In this document: one piece after another, positions 62,995 to 64,000 of the stretch
How positions within the stretch are numbered: position 1 is the stretch's first letter
Layout: each line of letters begins with the position of its first letter
DNA from: Haliea sp. E1-2-M8
GTDB lineage: Bacteria; Pseudomonadota; Gammaproteobacteria; Pseudomonadales; Halieaceae
DNA length: 64,000 nt
Direction of reading: 5' to 3'
NCBI RefSeq assembly: GCF_030649675.1
Contig: NZ_JAUTDR010000001.1
Span: forward strand, 186,001 to 250,000
Made by a program: the position numbers and the translations under genes
The notes under the pieces: generated by a model
The model's database searches: none
What the model was told of the DNA's origin: nothing
What the model saw: only the letters and a program-made list of their open reading frames with translations

Positions 62995-63612
62995 TCAGTC
63001 CCTGCAAACAATACTTTCGAACATGTGCCGCGCCTCCTCCAGCTTGGCGAAGATGGGGTAGCTGCTGTCCATGGCCCAGCTTACGGTGAGAACGTTCAGG
63101 GTGCCGACGACCATGGCGGCGAGGATTTCGGGGCTGAAGGTCGAGCGGGCGTCGCCCTGTGCCTGGCCGGCGGCAAACAGGCGGGCAAAGCTGTCCAGTG
63201 CGGAGCTGTTTATCTCGCGCTGGGTTTCGGGGTCGTTGGCGAACACGGTCGGCGCCGCCAGGATCAGCTGCCGGTCGATCTCCTCATAGCTGGCAAAGGT
63301 GGCCTCGATAAAGTCGATCATGGCCCGCAGCCGGGCCTGGGTGCTGCTGTAATTGTCGATCAACACCTGCAGCATCGGGCCGGACTGGCTGAACAGGCGG
63401 GACACGCCCAGGCCGCCGAGCAGGGCGTGTTTGTTGGGGAAATAGCTGTAGAAGGTGCGCCGGGCGACGTCGGCCTCGGTGCAGATCTGTTCGATGCTGG
63501 TGTCGTCGATTCCCTGGCGCCGGAACAGCTCGTAGGCGGCATCTTCGATGCGCGTGCGGGTCTCAAGCTTGCGCTTTTCCCTGCGTCCCTGCGGTGCCTC
63601 GGCTATGCCCAT
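62995..63612 (-). CDS. TetR-family transcriptional regulator
   Basis: 205 residues from ATG 63612 (GGAAA site 7 bases before); ATG 63648 would add 12. HTH: TRTRIEDAAYELFRRQGIDDTSIEQICTEADVARRTFYSYFPNKHALL. C-terminal ligand domain with ARLRAMIDFIEATFASYEEIDRQLILAA. Divergent from the amidohydrolase gene; the gap contains symmetric sequences that may be its operator. Effector unknown. Confidence 0.9.
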   Translation of the reverse strand: MGIAEAPQGRREKRKLETRTRIEDAAYELFRRQGIDDTSIEQICTEADVARRTFYSYFPNKHALLGGLGVSRLFSQSGPMLQVLIDNYSSTQARLRAMIDFIEATFASYEEIDRQLILAAPTVFANDPETQREINSSALDSFARLFAAGQAQGDARSTFSPEILAAMVVGTLNVLTVSWAMDSSYPIFAKLEEARHMFESIVCRD

Positions 63613-63658
63613 GAAATTTCCGTAATTCGGTTGCTTTTCAGCAGCCATTAAACTAATT

Positions 63659-63723
63659 TGTAGACAAATGTGCAACTTTGCACAAGTGAGTGCGCTCACA
63701 ACAATGGTTTGCAACTGTCTACA
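63659..63723. promoter_or_regulatory. candidate operator region, TetR/amidohydrolase
   Basis: TGTAGACA (63659-63666) is repeated inverted as TGTCTACA (63716-63723), each next to a TGCAA block; between them lies the palindrome TGTGCAA-CT-TTGCACA (63669-63684) and GTGAG-TGCG-CTCAC (63686-63699). Confidence 0.5.
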
Positions 63724-63735
63724 GAGAGTAAGTTC

Positions 63736-64000
63736 ATGTCCGATCGATTGCTAGTGGTGTCTTCGGACTGCCACGCCGGCCTTCACATCGCCGATTACAA
63801 ACCCTACGTCGAGGCGAAGTATCACGACATCATGGACATGGCGGTGCCGGTCCAGGTGGAGCTCACGGAAAAGGCGGAACAGAGTTTCCTGATCAAGGAA
63901 ATCAACGATGCCTGGCGCGCCCCCATCAAGAAGCAGTTGACCGGGGCCTGGGATTATCGGGAGCGGGTGCGAATGCTGGCCGAGGACGGCATCGCCGCGG
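63736..64000 (+). CDS. amidohydrolase-family protein, 3' end outside window
   Basis: Only the first 88 codons are inside the window. Begins MSDRLLVVSSDCHAGLHIADYKPYVEAKYHDIM, a TIM-barrel amidohydrolase (amidohydrolase 2) opening where SSDCHAG supplies the first metal-binding region; then INDAWRAPIKKQLTGAWDYRERVRMLAEDGIAA, also typical. GAGAG ribosome site 7 bases before ATG. Divergent from the TetR gene. Substrate not determined. Confidence 0.82.
   Translation, partial: MSDRLLVVSSDCHAGLHIADYKPYVEAKYHDIMDMAVPVQVELTEKAEQSFLIKEINDAWRAPIKKQLTGAWDYRERVRMLAEDGIAA

Noticed and set aside
1-64000. tRNA, rRNA, prophage, integron or insertion sequence
   Set aside because: No tRNA-like arms, rRNA motifs, integrase or transposase genes were found; only the REP-like palindrome hints at mobile DNA.

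Overview
The window (64 kb, GC-rich, densely packed, about 60 protein genes, no rRNA, tRNA or CRISPR seen) looks like chromosome from a marine aerobic gammaproteobacterium. Gene order pepP-ubiH-ubiI, rppH-ptsP-lgt-thyA-folA, a TonB2/TtpC-type energy-transduction operon, several TonB-dependent receptors, TetR-linked lipid or organic-acid catabolism and an anaerobic-type hemN together suggest the Halieaceae/OM60-NOR5 neighbourhood. That placement is inference from gene content, not a phylogeny.

Layout. 1-12 kb is housekeeping: aminopeptidase P (cut by the left edge), two ubiquinone hydroxylases, glycine-cleavage H protein, RlmI, a HAD phosphatase, RppH, the nitrogen-PTS enzyme PtsP, an NRDE protein, Lgt, ThyA and DHFR. 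12-18 kb is one TonB2-type operon (DUF3450, long TtpC-like ExbB, ExbB, two different ExbDs, TonB, TPR protein) ended by a strong bidirectional terminator shared with a cold-shock gene. 18-26 kb: glucokinase, pyruvate kinase, glycerophosphodiesterase, a coniferyl-aldehyde-type dehydrogenase and a PAS-PAS-GGDEF-EAL protein with a C-terminal zinc-binding (CZB-like) domain.

26-34 kb is an accessory uptake-and-activation locus: a TetR regulator, a divergent sodium:solute symporter, then a TonB-dependent receptor, acyl-CoA ligase, alpha/beta hydrolase and NTF2-like protein. Three copies of the palindrome TTCAAC-N4-GTTGAA mark its promoters, one exactly between the -35 and -10 of the receptor promoter, so the locus reads as a self-contained regulon. 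It is followed by a zinc-type locus (DUF2946-like peptide, ZnuD-like receptor with His/Asp/Glu-rich loops), a GNAT enzyme, UbiX, an MFS pump, an SDR, a ChrR-like cupin protein and a D-2-hydroxyacid dehydrogenase.

41-48 kb (minus strand): glutathione reductase, a Gld-type ABC system (ATPase, a fused GldF-GldG permease/auxiliary protein, DUF4340) and an AraC regulator joined by 4-bp overlaps. 48-52.5 kb: a DUF481 outer-membrane protein, DAHP synthase with a 15-bp tandem repeat in its N-terminus, a GPH-family symporter and a zinc-ribbon protein.

52.7-56.1 kb is the most unusual protein operon: a periplasmic dihaem cytochrome c, a MauG/cytochrome-peroxidase-like dihaem protein and a beta-helix protein fused to a cytochrome c domain. 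Then come a histone-H1/AlgP-like basic protein, a PQQ-type sugar dehydrogenase, HemN with a possible FNR/Anr site, a subtilisin-like lipoprotein protease, a REP-like palindrome, and a TetR gene divergent from an amidohydrolase cut by the right edge.
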